Assembly: GCF_045788535.1 (NCBI RefSeq) | Contig: NZ_CP074074.1 | Coordinates: 3,982,818-4,046,817 of the forward strand | Length of the DNA stretch: 64,000 bases | Direction: 5' to 3' | DNA from: Allotamlana fucoidanivorans | GTDB taxonomy: Bacteria; Bacteroidota; Bacteroidia; Flavobacteriales; Flavobacteriaceae | Shown here: in pieces, positions 8,640 to 16,750 of the stretch | How positions within the stretch are numbered: position 1 is the stretch's first letter | Layout of the letters: each line of letters starts with the position of its first letter | Notes under the pieces: generated by a model | What the model saw: the letters and a program-made list of their open reading frames with translations, nothing else | Database searches by the model: none | Told to the model about the DNA's origin: nothing | Position numbers and translations under genes: made by a program

Positions 8640-9215
8640 ATGTTCAATAAAATTATAAAACTTATTATAGCTGCAGGCATTATTGCTTTTGCGGTTTATC
8701 AATTTACCGAAGATAATATTGGTAATGGAATTGCTTTAATTCTGTTGTCATTAATATTTGTCTTTCTATATTTTAAAAATGAATTTATCCTACTAGCCTT
8801 TTTAAAATTACGTAAACAAGATTTTGAAGGCGCTAAAAAATGGCTTGACAAAATAAAGAATCCTGAAACAGCTTTAGTAAAAAAACAACAAGGTTACTAC
8901 AATTACTTACATGGTATTATGGTGTCTCAAAGCAACATGAATGAAGCCGAAAAGTTTTTAAAAAAGGCTATTACATTAGGATTGTCTATGGATCATGATT
9001 TGGCTATGGCGAAATTGAACTTAGCTGGAATTGCCTTTTCTAAAAGAAGAAAACAGGAAGCCCAAAAACTACTTACAGAAGCCTCAAAATTAGACAAGCA
9101 AGGCATGTTGACGGATCAAATTAAAATGATGAAGCAAAACATGAAACGTGCCGCAGGACCAAATCAACATTTTGGTACTGGCGGATCTTTAAGAGCTCAA
9201 AAAAGAAGAGGTTAA
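8640..9215 (+). CDS. Membrane protein with C-terminal TPR-like region
   Basis: A 191-residue protein. Two hydrophobic segments near the N-terminus (about 6-20 and 28-46) are followed by a helical, TPR-like region (DFEGAKKWLDKIKNPETALVKKQQGYYNYLHGI, then MNEAEKFLKKAITLG and RRKQEAQKLLTEASKL) and a basic tail ending LRAQKRRG. TPR proteins of this kind act as scaffolds; the partner is unknown. The 300-nt upstream gap is shared with the divergent rpmH promoter. The 3' end overlaps the convergent cardiolipin synthase gene by 4 nt, so no terminator fits between the stop codons. Confidence 0.8.
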   Translation: MFNKIIKLIIAAGIIAFAVYQFTEDNIGNGIALILLSLIFVFLYFKNEFILLAFLKLRKQDFEGAKKWLDKIKNPETALVKKQQGYYNYLHGIMVSQSNMNEAEKFLKKAITLGLSMDHDLAMAKLNLAGIAFSKRRKQEAQKLLTEASKLDKQGMLTDQIKMMKQNMKRAAGPNQHFGTGGSLRAQKRRG

Positions 9216-10666
9216 AGTATCGGCGACCATAATCTACAAGAAGATTCTTTTATTTTATCAAATTTTGGTCTATTCAACCAACGCTGATAATCAATCATTT
9301 CGCAGTCTTTCAGATCATCAAGAAAATGCTGTTTTAAACGTTTACTGTTGCTTGAATCATAGATTAAGGCGTTGATTTCAAAATTTATTTTGAAGCTTCT
9401 ATAATCCATATTTGAAGTTCCTACGGTTGAAAAAACATCATCAACAACAATAGTTTTTGCATGTACAAAGCCCTTAGCATACCTGTAAACTCTCACATCA
9501 GCCTCTAGCAATCTTTCTAAATTTGAATTGGTAGCATACTTAACCACCCAAGAATCTGATTCTTTTGGAATAATTAAACGAACATCAATGCCACTTTTAG
9601 CTGCTATTTGAATGGCAGTAATAATCTCGTCATTGGGCACAAAATAAGGTGTGGTAATATACACATATGATTTGGCTGTTGTAATAGCCGTGAATATAGC
9701 TTCCATAATATTGGCCCAATCTGTATCAGGACCACTAGCTGCAATTTGAACGGCCACAGTATTATCACAATGCAATACAGGAAAATACGCTTCCTTTACC
9801 TGAAGTGTTTGCCCTGACACAAAATTCCATGTGGTAAGGAAATGAAATTGTAAAGCCTTTACTGCTTCGCCTTCAAGTCGCAAATGTGTATCTCTCCAAT
9901 ACGGTTTACTTCCATTATTATTTAAGTAAACATCTGAGATATTAATCCCTCCTACATATCCTATTTTTCCATCTATGATAGCTATTTTTCGGTGATTTCT
10001 ATAATTCATCTTACCTGTTAAACTAGAAAAAACAACAGGCATAAAAGGAAAGTGCTCTATTTTATTTTGTGTTAATTGGTGCTTCATTTTAGACGAAATC
10101 TTACTACCAACATCATCATATGACACCCTGACTTCAACCCCTGCCCTTGCTTTTTCTATGAGTAAGTTCAATATTTCTGTGCCAATACCATCATCACGTA
10201 AAATATAATACTCCAAATGAATGTGATTTTTTGCCGCTCTTATATCTTGCTTTAACTTAATAAACTTGTCGTCTCCATTCCTAATAATATCAACACTATT
10301 CTTTAGTGTAAGAGGTGAATTCTCATTACTGTAAAGTAATTTAACCAACTTAACCTTATCACCTAAATGATCATTTATTTCTTCAATCTCCCTGCTACTA
10401 AACGTTAAATCATTTCGAACAGATTTTATAATCTTTTGATTTGCAACATTTTTTCTACTAAAGATTTTATTCTTTCTATACTCCTGACCAAACAGATAAT
10501 ATACTAAAACCCCTAGAAAAGGAAAAAAAACCAAGACAATAATATAGGATAAGGTCTTGGTTGGGTTTATATTTTTTAATAAAATTGTTATTGCGGCTGT
10601 TGCAGCTAATAAGTAATTAAGAATTAAAAGAATTCCCAAATATTCTTGCTTAATGAATTCTATCAT
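9212..10666 (-). CDS. cls: Cardiolipin synthase (phospholipase D family)
   Basis: A 484-residue enzyme that condenses two phosphatidylglycerol molecules to cardiolipin at the inner membrane. Two N-terminal membrane segments (about 8-30 and 38-60) are followed by two phospholipase-D halves with full HKD motifs: H225-K227-D232 (NHRKIAIIDGKIGYVGG) and H402-K404-D409 (VHAKTIVVDDVFSTVGTSN). The length matches bacterial ClsA-type enzymes. It starts 3 nt after the stop of the lytic transglycosylase gene, so the two form an operon for envelope maintenance. Other PLD activities are possible but the N-terminal anchor plus both HKD motifs fit Cls best. Confidence 0.93.
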   Translation of the reverse strand: MIEFIKQEYLGILLILNYLLAATAAITILLKNINPTKTLSYIIVLVFFPFLGVLVYYLFGQEYRKNKIFSRKNVANQKIIKSVRNDLTFSSREIEEINDHLGDKVKLVKLLYSNENSPLTLKNSVDIIRNGDDKFIKLKQDIRAAKNHIHLEYYILRDDGIGTEILNLLIEKARAGVEVRVSYDDVGSKISSKMKHQLTQNKIEHFPFMPVVFSSLTGKMNYRNHRKIAIIDGKIGYVGGINISDVYLNNNGSKPYWRDTHLRLEGEAVKALQFHFLTTWNFVSGQTLQVKEAYFPVLHCDNTVAVQIAASGPDTDWANIMEAIFTAITTAKSYVYITTPYFVPNDEIITAIQIAAKSGIDVRLIIPKESDSWVVKYATNSNLERLLEADVRVYRYAKGFVHAKTIVVDDVFSTVGTSNMDYRSFKINFEINALIYDSSNSKRLKQHFLDDLKDCEMIDYQRWLNRPKFDKIKESSCRLWSPIL

Positions 10667-10669
10667 GTA

Positions 10670-11596
10670 CTAGTTTACCATATAGTGGCCTTCTTGAGGT
10701 ATCTCAATAAAGTACTGTTTTCTTGACTTATTATTTAGGTGTGGTTCTCTTAACCAAGGATTGTGCAATTTGAGTATTTTATAATTTATTCCAAATTCTT
10801 GGGCAAACTTATAAAAATTAGTAACCACAGTATCTACCTCAACTTTAAAGGTTGGAACGCTATTGTACAAATCTTTATCCCTAAAATTAAACCCATATTT
10901 GGTAGGGTGAGACAAAATTTCTTTGAGTGCGATAATTCTGAATACATAACGACCTGTTTCTTCCCCTAAAAGTAAATCATAATAACTAGAAACTTCTTGT
11001 TCTTCAAGCCTGCGCTCAACACCCGACTTTCCTGCATTATAAGAGGCAGCAGCAAGCGTCCATGACCCTAATTTGTCTTTGGCCTCAATTAAATATTTAC
11101 ACGCAACGTGCGTTGCTTTTTCTAAATTATAACGTTCATCAACATTGCTATTAACCTCCAAACCATTCTCTCGGGCTGTTGCTGGCATAATTTGCCAAAC
11201 ACCCCTTGCTCCGGCAGGTGACACGGCATTAGTTAAACCACTTTCAATAACAGCCAAATACTTAAAATCATCTGGCACTCCATGTGCTTTTAAAATAGGT
11301 TCTATAACAGGAAAATACTTCTTAGCACGCTTAAACATCAACAAACCATTTGATTGCCAATAGGTATTAACCAGTAACTCCCTATCCATGCGCTCATAAA
11401 TATCAGGGTTATTAAGCGGCACAGACTCACCAGCAAAATTTAAATCATCTGGCACTTGTAATGCGTACACATTATAATCATTGATTAATTTTTTTTCAAA
11501 ATTTTCATCGGTTGGCGCGTCTTGGAGGGCATAAATAAAAAGTGCGCATAAACTTAATAATCCCACAAACGCCAAAAATCGTTCTACTATTTTCAT
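10670..11596 (-). CDS. Membrane-anchored lytic transglycosylase (SLT domain)
   Basis: A 308-residue murein lytic transglycosylase. An N-terminal hydrophobic segment (about 6-24) anchors or exports it. The catalytic domain has LKAHGVPDDFKYLAVIESG with the catalytic Glu 118, then SPAGARGVWQIMPATARENG and YNAGKSGVERRLEEQ, the typical motifs of family 1 (Slt/MltD type). The enzyme cleaves the MurNAc-GlcNAc bond with formation of 1,6-anhydro-MurNAc. The C-terminus (VDTVVTNFYKFAQEFGINYKILKLHNPWL) resembles a degenerate LysM-like module. It is the first gene of a pair with cls. Confidence 0.9.
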   Translation of the reverse strand: MKIVERFLAFVGLLSLCALFIYALQDAPTDENFEKKLINDYNVYALQVPDDLNFAGESVPLNNPDIYERMDRELLVNTYWQSNGLLMFKRAKKYFPVIEPILKAHGVPDDFKYLAVIESGLTNAVSPAGARGVWQIMPATARENGLEVNSNVDERYNLEKATHVACKYLIEAKDKLGSWTLAAASYNAGKSGVERRLEEQEVSSYYDLLLGEETGRYVFRIIALKEILSHPTKYGFNFRDKDLYNSVPTFKVEVDTVVTNFYKFAQEFGINYKILKLHNPWLREPHLNNKSRKQYFIEIPQEGHYMVN

Positions 11597-11631
11597 CTTT
11601 AAAAAGTTTGTCTAAAGATAAAAAAAACGAC

Positions 11632-12303
11632 CTAGTTACTAATAATTATCTTTGGTAAATTTTCGTTAAACCACTTATACTTATTAATAATCATGATGTG
11701 GGTACCATTAGGAATAACCATACAATTCTCAATGTATTTTATAGGAAAAACAGAATCGTGATCGCCATGTATATGCACAATATTTGGATTATAAGTTTCT
11801 TGTTGCCAGCACACCATCTCTTTAATTGCCCAACTTAAATATGTATTATTATTTACAGAAAGGTATTTTTTATAAAGTTCAACGCGCTTTGTCATGAGTT
11901 TTCCGAAAGCATATTTTTCAAAAATCTCAATTTTACTTGCTAAATGCGTTGGAACTAGTTTATAAGCACCTGTAGATTTTACCAACAACATTCTTGACGG
12001 TAGCTCATATTTACTTTTAACACTTGATACTATTATTAACTTTCTTACCTTAATCAACCGGGCTATTTCCTGTACCAAAACACCCCCAAAAGACACGCCT
12101 AATAGCACAATATTTTCATGTTTAATATGTTGACACATCCTCCTAGCATAGGCACTTAGTGATTCATCCCCTAAGGGTATCATCCATTCTAAATAATGAA
12201 TATCAAATTGGTCTTTTGGTAAGTTTATATATTCAAATATCTTAGGACTAGCCGCCATACCAGGCATTAAATACACATGTATTACCCCTTGAAACATAAG
12301 CAT
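11632..12303 (-). CDS. Alpha/beta hydrolase
   Basis: A 223-residue small alpha/beta hydrolase. Seen: an oxyanion-type strand (VYLMPGMAASP), the nucleophile elbow GVSFGG with Ser 71, an acid candidate in HIHGDHDSVFPI, and a C-terminal His in NGTHIMI, making a complete Ser-Asp-His triad. There is no signal peptide, so it is cytoplasmic. The substrate cannot be told. ATG 12303 is followed by MLMFQGVIH; the third residue (ATG 12297) is an equally good start. It is transcribed divergently from the small acetyltransferase-like gene. Confidence 0.82.
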   Translation of the reverse strand: MLMFQGVIHVYLMPGMAASPKIFEYINLPKDQFDIHYLEWMIPLGDESLSAYARRMCQHIKHENIVLLGVSFGGVLVQEIARLIKVRKLIIVSSVKSKYELPSRMLLVKSTGAYKLVPTHLASKIEIFEKYAFGKLMTKRVELYKKYLSVNNNTYLSWAIKEMVCWQQETYNPNIVHIHGDHDSVFPIKYIENCMVIPNGTHIMIINKYKWFNENLPKIIISN

Positions 12304-12342
12304 TTAACATTAATTTTACTTTCTGTTAACAATTATTTTTTG

Positions 12343-12350
12343 TACTTTTG
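12343..12350 (+). promoter_or_regulatory. Predicted -7 box of the 12412 gene
   Basis: TACTTTTG at 12343-12350 fits TAnnTTTG. A weak T-rich -33 region lies about 19 bases upstream, without a clear TTG. The gene starts 62 nt after the box. Confidence 0.4.
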
Positions 12351-12411
12351 CACAAAGTTATAGAAATAGTATTCGCTATTTTAATTTCCATAAATATAAA
12401 ACAATAATAAG

Positions 12412-12708
12412 ATGGTTGAAGCTGCAGAATTAATTGACAATGATTTTTTACGTCAATACGAGATTAAAATTGATGGTCAATTAGCAAAAATTGAGTACTC
12501 ATTACAAGAGCGAAAAATTTTTCTAACCAAACTAATTATTCCAGAAGACATTAACGATGAGGACTTTAAAAAAGACTTTTTAAAACTTGTTTTTGAGCAA
12601 ATTGAAGAACGTAATTTAAGCGTTGTTCCTACAAGTCCTGAAATTGCAAAGTTTGTACGAAGCAACAGAAAGTACAAAAGAATGCTACCCGTTGGTGTTA
12701 GAATTTAA
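12412..12708 (+). CDS. Small GNAT-like (YjdJ-type) acetyltransferase protein
   Basis: A 98-residue protein of the short GCN5-related N-acetyltransferase-like family (PF14542 type): KIDGQLAKIEYSLQERKIFLTKLIIPEDINDED, then LVFEQIEERNLSVVPTSPEIAKFVRSNRKYKRML. The two core strands, the helix and the final Y-x(2)-ML segment fit. The usual glycine-rich acetyl-CoA loop is weak, so binding of acetyl-CoA is uncertain. It is a single gene with its own promoter and a strong terminator shared with mtaB on the other strand. Confidence 0.75.
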   Translation: MVEAAELIDNDFLRQYEIKIDGQLAKIEYSLQERKIFLTKLIIPEDINDEDFKKDFLKLVFEQIEERNLSVVPTSPEIAKFVRSNRKYKRMLPVGVRI

Positions 12709-12733
12709 TATTGTAAGATTCATTTGAAAAACT

Positions 12734-12766
12734 AAAAAACCGAAACTTAAATGTTTCGGTTTTTTT
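12734..12766. terminator. Bidirectional terminator between the 12412 gene and mtaB
   Basis: Perfect 9-bp stem AACCGAAAC (12738-12746) with GTTTCGGTT (12753-12761), loop of 6, A-run before and T-run after. It overlaps the last bases of the convergent mtaB gene (stop at 12765). Confidence 0.85.
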
Positions 12767-14090
12767 ATGCTACTTTTTCCTCTTGAAAATTGAATCTTAC
12801 CAATCCATCTTCATCTATATGAGTGAGTTCAACAACATGCAACGTGTTTACCAATTCAGGATTCCATGGTGCTTTCACTTTTACATAATTTTCTGTAAAT
12901 CCATGTATATAGCCCTCTTTATTTTCACTTTCAAATAGCACAGTGCGTTTGGTATTAAGTTGACTTTCATAAAACGCACGGCGTTTTTTTACTGATAAAC
13001 CACGTAGCATTTTACTACGTTTACTTCTTACATTATTAGGAACCACACTATCCATGGTAGCCGCCTCTGTATTATCTCGTTCTGAATAGGTAAAAACATG
13101 GAGGTATGAAACATCTAAATCCACTAAAAAATTATAGGTTTCAAGAAATTGTTCATCGGTTTCCCCAGGAAAACCAACAATCACATCAACCCCAATACAA
13201 GCATGTGGCATCACTTCCTTTATTTTTGCCACTCTATCAACATACAGTTCACGCATATAGCGACGTTTCATTTTTTTTAAAACCGCATTAGACCCCGATT
13301 GCAAAGGCACATGGAAATGTGGCACAAATGCTCTAGATTTTGAAACTAAATCTATCGTCTCATTTTTTAGTAAATTAGGTTCTATTGATGATATACGCAA
13401 GCGCTCAATCCCTGCTACTTGATCTAATTCTGTTACTAAATCAAGAAACGTATGTTCATGCTTTTTATTACCAAATTCGCCTTTACCATAATCTCCAATA
13501 TTTACACCTGTTAAGACAATTTCCTTAATATTTTGTTCTGAAATTTCTTTGGCGTTTTTTAGTACATTTTGCATAGTATCACTCCTAGAAATACCTCTTG
13601 CCAGTGGAATGGTACAATACGTACATTTATAGTCACAACCATCCTGAACTTTTAAAAAAGCACGCGTTCTATCCCCAATAGAGTATGAGCCCACATAAAA
13701 ATCGGCCTCTTCAATTTCACAAGAATGTACTTCTCCAAAATCATTTTTTGACAAATCATTCAAGTAATCGGTAATCTTAAATTTTTCTGTTGCCCCTAGT
13801 ACCAAATCTACACCATTTACATCAGCTAATTCTTGAGGTTTTAGTTGCGCATAACACCCTACCGCTGCAACAAAAGCATTGGGATTTACTTTTTGAGCCT
13901 GCTTCACAATAGTTTTAAAACGCTTATCGGCATTCTCTGTTACAGAACATGTATTAATTACATATATATCGGCTTTTTCAGCGAAATCAACCCTTTCAAA
14001 TCCTTCATTGTGAAAATCTCTCGCAATAGTTGAGGTTTCCGAAAAATTCAACTTACAACCTAAAGTATAAAAAGCGACTTTTTTATTCAT
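12765..14090 (-). CDS. mtaB: tRNA t6A37 methylthiotransferase MtaB
   Basis: A 441-residue radical-SAM methylthiotransferase that converts t6A to ms2t6A at position 37 of tRNAs that read ANN codons. The N-terminal UPF0004 domain carries three cluster-binding Cys (C12 in YTLGCKLNFSE, C48 in NTCSVTE, C79 in VGCYAQ). The radical-SAM motif CDYKCTYC has C152, C156 and C159. The C-terminal part (about 375-435) is a TRAM-type RNA-binding domain. The GCKLNF/TCSVT signatures distinguish MtaB from MiaB. A TAAATTTG -7 box at 14209-14202 on the minus strand may drive it. Confidence 0.93.
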   Translation of the reverse strand: MNKKVAFYTLGCKLNFSETSTIARDFHNEGFERVDFAEKADIYVINTCSVTENADKRFKTIVKQAQKVNPNAFVAAVGCYAQLKPQELADVNGVDLVLGATEKFKITDYLNDLSKNDFGEVHSCEIEEADFYVGSYSIGDRTRAFLKVQDGCDYKCTYCTIPLARGISRSDTMQNVLKNAKEISEQNIKEIVLTGVNIGDYGKGEFGNKKHEHTFLDLVTELDQVAGIERLRISSIEPNLLKNETIDLVSKSRAFVPHFHVPLQSGSNAVLKKMKRRYMRELYVDRVAKIKEVMPHACIGVDVIVGFPGETDEQFLETYNFLVDLDVSYLHVFTYSERDNTEAATMDSVVPNNVRSKRSKMLRGLSVKKRRAFYESQLNTKRTVLFESENKEGYIHGFTENYVKVKAPWNPELVNTLHVVELTHIDEDGLVRFNFQEEKVA

Positions 14091-14224
14091 ATCTTTTTTA
14101 TTTCCGTGAAAACAGAAAACTAATTACTTTTACATGCAGCATTGCAAATAGCAAAACGTAAACAACAAATTTCATTTACTATTACGCTCCATAAGAGCCT
14201 GCAAATTTACAACTAATAAGTTAT

Positions 14225-15874
14225 ATGTTAAAACCTAATTCGAACGAAATAATTAACTATTTATCAATTAGTTGTGTTGTTTTTTTGCTTTTATCCTGTG
14301 GAAAGAAGACTAAACTAAATAGAGACCATTTAGTTTTTAGGTATAATGAATATGCCAATATTAACACCTTAGATCCAGCTTTTTCAAGAACATTACAAGA
14401 CAACAACGTGTGCAATCAATTGTTTAATGGCCTAGTTCAGCTTGATGATCAATTAAACATTCTACCCTGTATAGCAAAGCGTTGGTCCGTTTCTGAAGAT
14501 GGATTAACCTACAACTTTGTATTACGGAATGATGTATACTTTCATAAGCATCCGCTACTAGGCAAAGACTCTACCAGAACTGTAACACCAACAGACTTTG
14601 AATATAGTTTTAACCGTTTGAGAGATAACGAACTAGCTGCTCCCGGAAGCTGGGTTTTAAACAAAGTAGATAATTTTAAAGCAATAAATGACTCAATTTT
14701 TGAAATCTATTTAAAACAACCTTTTCCTGCATTTATTGGCTTACTCACCATGAAATACTGCTCTGTAGTGCCTAAAGAAGTGGTAGAATATTATGGTATT
14801 GATTTCAGATCACATCCCGTTGGAACAGGTCCTTTTTATTTTAAGCGTTGGGAAGAAAATATTAAACTTGTTTTTAGGAGACATAAAAACTATTTTGAAA
14901 AGGACGCAAACGGGCAAGCATTGCCCTATTTAGAAGCTGTAGCAGTAACCTTTTTACCCGATAAACAGAGTGAATTTCTTCAATTTGCACAAGGTAATAT
15001 TGATTACCTCTCAGGTCTAGATGCTTCGTATAAAGATGAACTCCTTACCGCCGATGGCCAATTAAGACGTAAATACAGTAATGCTGTAAACATTATAAAA
15101 GGCCCATATTTAAACACAGAATATCTTGGTTTTTATCTAGATTCTGAAACCCCTGAAATACAATCAGAAGCCATTAGAAAAGCCATAAATTATGGTTTTA
15201 ATCGTAAAAAAATGATAACCTATTTGCGCAATGGCATTGGCAATCCTGCTCAAGGCGGCTTCATTCCTCTGGGTCTTCCTGGTTATTCAAAAACAAATGG
15301 ATTTGCCTACAACCCACAATTAGCAAAGCAATTAGTTGAAACGTTTAAAACCGAAAGCGGTATATCCCACCCTGAAATCACATTGGTAACCACCAGTAAT
15401 TACCTTAGTTTTTGTGAATTTATTCAGCGTGAAATGGAAAAAGCCGGATTAAAGATGCATATTGATGTCATGCCAGAGGCTTCTTTACGGTCTGCTCGGT
15501 CAAATGGAAAAGTAGATATGTTTCGTAGCTCATGGATAGCCGATTATTTAGATGCCGAAAACTATCTTTCTATTTTTTATAGTAAAAATTTTGCCCCAGG
15601 CGGTTCCAACTACTTTCATTATAATAATAAACAGTTTGATTCGCTCTATAATCATGCATTCACCATTACTGATATAGAAAAGCGAAAACATCTTTATACA
15701 AAAATGGATTCTTTAGCTATGGATAAAGCCTTAATGGTACCTTTATACTATGATGAAGTTGTGCGGTTTACTCAAAAAAATGTGAAGGGATTAGGCGTAA
15801 ACCCGATTAATCTTTTAGATTTAAAACGTGTACAGAAGGATACTTCTGTTTCTTTTCCAAAATCACACCCTTAA
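14225..15874 (+). CDS. Oligopeptide ABC transporter substrate-binding lipoprotein
   Basis: A 549-residue SBP_bac_5 family protein. The N-terminus has a hydrophobic segment ending in the lipobox LLSC (Cys 25). Family motifs seen: YANINTLDPAFSRTLQDNNVCNQLFNGLVQLDD, VSEDGLTYNFVLRNDVYFH, VGTGPFYFKRWEENIKL and the C-terminal MVPLYYDEVVRF. It should bind peptides or a similar ligand in the periplasm and hand them to a permease, but no permease or ATPase gene is near, as is common for this orphan in flavobacteria. The last 68 nt overlap the convergent membrane-protein gene. Confidence 0.88.
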   Translation: MLKPNSNEIINYLSISCVVFLLLSCGKKTKLNRDHLVFRYNEYANINTLDPAFSRTLQDNNVCNQLFNGLVQLDDQLNILPCIAKRWSVSEDGLTYNFVLRNDVYFHKHPLLGKDSTRTVTPTDFEYSFNRLRDNELAAPGSWVLNKVDNFKAINDSIFEIYLKQPFPAFIGLLTMKYCSVVPKEVVEYYGIDFRSHPVGTGPFYFKRWEENIKLVFRRHKNYFEKDANGQALPYLEAVAVTFLPDKQSEFLQFAQGNIDYLSGLDASYKDELLTADGQLRRKYSNAVNIIKGPYLNTEYLGFYLDSETPEIQSEAIRKAINYGFNRKKMITYLRNGIGNPAQGGFIPLGLPGYSKTNGFAYNPQLAKQLVETFKTESGISHPEITLVTTSNYLSFCEFIQREMEKAGLKMHIDVMPEASLRSARSNGKVDMFRSSWIADYLDAENYLSIFYSKNFAPGGSNYFHYNNKQFDSLYNHAFTITDIEKRKHLYTKMDSLAMDKALMVPLYYDEVVRFTQKNVKGLGVNPINLLDLKRVQKDTSVSFPKSHP

Positions 15875-16565
15875 CAATAAGTAACATAGCAAGTCCGTAA
15901 AAAAACATAATGATTGTATCTTGAAAAGGCACATCTCCCCTAAATGTCTTTATCACCATGACCCCTTCTGAAATAAAAAAGCAGATTACACCATAAAACA
16001 CAAATTTATAACTCGCATCATTCACACTACCCTTTCTTAAATAAGTAAGTTGAAACATAAGCAATGAGATGAAATAACTAATTATTACGGGTAAAAAAAA
16101 TGCATTTAAATAATCATAAACATAGCTTACTATAGCTAAAGTGTAAAGAAAAATGACTATTGAAAAAGGAATTAACCGAGATACCCTAAAATCATTCTTA
16201 TTAGAAAACCTAAAACTAAAAAATAATTTACCTAAGGTAAATAAAAGCAAACTTAAACCAAGACAAACTACATTTTCATGTGATATTATAAGCATATCTC
16301 CCAGAAAAAAGACACTCAAACCCAGAAACATCCACCAAAAATTACGCTTATTATCCTCTTCCTGATGTGTTAAATAAAACACAATAAGCAGCAGTATCAC
16401 AGGGGCTTTAGAGATATATCTAAATGGAAATATAGGACAGTATAGTTTTACGAAAATATCTATAACCAGTACAAATAAAAACACAAAAGTAAACTTTTGT
16501 TTATTGCTAATTAAGGCATTCATAGCGTGTTTTTGGGGCTTTCTCAAAGCTAAATACAGCTTCAA
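15807..16565 (-). CDS. YhhN-like (TMEM86-type) integral membrane protein
   Basis: A 252-residue protein with about eight membrane helices. The blocks KAPVILLLIVFYL, GLSVFFLGDMLI and GLSLLLFTLGKLFFSFRF are those of the YhhN/TMEM86 family, some members of which are lysoplasmalogenases (vinyl-ether hydrolases). Activity is not proven for the bacterial branch. The start may be ATG 16523 (MNALISNKQ), which removes a basic, non-conserved 14-residue lead. The gene end overlaps the coding end of the upstream binding-protein gene by 68 nt in antisense; both frames look intact. Confidence 0.72.
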   Translation of the reverse strand: MKLYLALRKPQKHAMNALISNKQKFTFVFLFVLVIDIFVKLYCPIFPFRYISKAPVILLLIVFYLTHQEEDNKRNFWWMFLGLSVFFLGDMLIISHENVVCLGLSLLLFTLGKLFFSFRFSNKNDFRVSRLIPFSIVIFLYTLAIVSYVYDYLNAFFLPVIISYFISLLMFQLTYLRKGSVNDASYKFVFYGVICFFISEGVMVIKTFRGDVPFQDTIIMFFYGLAMLLIVKGVILEKKQKYPSVHVLNLKD

Positions 16566-16710
16566 ATCTAGGTCGAAATATAAAAATTATTTCAGAATTA
16601 AACCTATACACATGAGATTTTGAACACACCACATATTAATTATGCAGAAACCTCATTAAATAAGCGCTTAAAATGTAAATTATTTATAATCTATATAGCG
16701 TAAAAAAATG

Positions 16711-16718
16711 TATTTTTG
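16711..16718 (+). promoter_or_regulatory. Predicted -7 box of purL
   Basis: TATTTTTG at 16711-16718 matches TAnnTTTG, 33 nt before the purL ATG. No clear TTG lies 19-21 bases upstream. Confidence 0.35.
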
Positions 16719-16750
16719 CGTTTTCTTAAACACACACAAATCAATACATA

